A DNA stretch of 13,869 nucleotides from Dehalococcoidia bacterium (GTDB lineage: Bacteria > Chloroflexota > Dehalococcoidia > JAENJB01): positions 1-13,869 of the forward strand of contig JAENJB010000013.1 of the NCBI GenBank assembly GCA_016844565.1. Reading direction: 5' to 3'. The position numbers and the translations under genes are program-made. Below are positions 13,708 through 13,869 of the stretch, piece by piece. Numbering within the stretch: position 1 is the first letter of the stretch; each line of letters begins with the position of its first letter. The notes under the pieces were generated by a model. That model saw nothing but the letters and a program-made list of their open reading frames with translations, did not search any database and was not told where the DNA came from.

Positions 13708-13869
13708 ATGGACCGGCAAGGCAGGTCTGATGGCAGGGTGGGAGGCGGCGGGACGCGCCGCGTGAGGCTACCGGCGCACGCGGCCTTCATCCTGGGTCCC
13801 GTTCTGGGCGGGCTCTACGTCCTGGTACTGCCCCTGATAGCTTTCGTAGCGGTGGTCGTGTTTCTGAGC
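13708..13869 (+). CDS. Membrane protein of unknown function, 3' part beyond window (paralogue of 8783-9232)
   Basis: Fifty-four codons are visible from an ATG with AGGAG 8 bases upstream. A glycine- and arginine-rich head (RVGGGGTRRVRLP) leads into a hydrophobic segment, FILGPVLGGLYVLVLPLIAF (27-46). That segment aligns with residues 50-70 of the protein at 8783-9232 (LGPxxGxxYVxxLPxIxF, then an AxxxFL end). The gene lacks the other's long polar N-terminus. An overlapping ATG four bases earlier stops after eight codons. It lies 49 bp after the cysteine-domain gene and is probably co-transcribed. Confidence 0.75.
   Translation, partial: MDRQGRSDGRVGGGGTRRVRLPAHAAFILGPVLGGLYVLVLPLIAFVAVVVFLS

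Overview
The window is a GC-rich, densely packed bacterial chromosome segment. The best guess from content is Chloroflexota, in or near Dehalococcoidia. The pointers are a RemA-family regulator directly upstream of gmk, an aroA/tyrA pair, a multiheme cytochrome c with a b-type partner, NarL-type regulation and many palindromic intergenic repeats. No rRNA or complete marker gene is present, so this placement is inference.

Minus-strand block, about 1-6385: at the very edge lies a tRNA-like T arm and acceptor 3' strand. Going upstream come gmk, remA, aroA (class II EPSP synthase), tyrA (prephenate dehydrogenase), an MFS transporter, a membrane-anchored DUF4367-like protein and an M56 (BlaR1-like) membrane metallopeptidase. 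aroA and tyrA serve aromatic amino acid synthesis, with aroA before and tyrA after chorismate. The M56 peptidase and the anchored protein form a tight two-gene unit.

Minus-strand redox block, about 6684-8576: a membrane-anchored cytochrome c with nine CXXCH motifs sits upstream of a four-helix cytochrome b. Together they look like a quinone-to-periplasm (or reverse) electron transfer module.

Regulatory and small-membrane-protein block, about 8783-13869: a two-component system (response regulator overlapping its sensor kinase by 8 nt) is encoded on the minus strand. The kinase's extracytoplasmic domain carries a CXXCH heme c attachment motif. Divergent from it, on the plus strand, are three related small membrane proteins. 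Two have a six-cysteine 'CW' domain and one is cut off exactly where that domain would begin. A membrane protein cut by the window end follows, and it resembles the 149-aa protein on the other side of the two-component system. The arrangement suggests a locus in which a heme-type redox sensor controls small cysteine-rich membrane proteins and perhaps the cytochrome module. That functional link is inference from context.

Intergenic regions hold several kinds of palindromic repeat. Two copies of one composite repeat flank aroA in direct orientation and appear to supply part of its translation signals and its stop codon. tyrA and the M56 gene each have a TATAAT box 9-10 nt before the ATG and no Shine-Dalgarno, which suggests leaderless mRNAs. 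No CRISPR array, transposase or integrase gene is visible.
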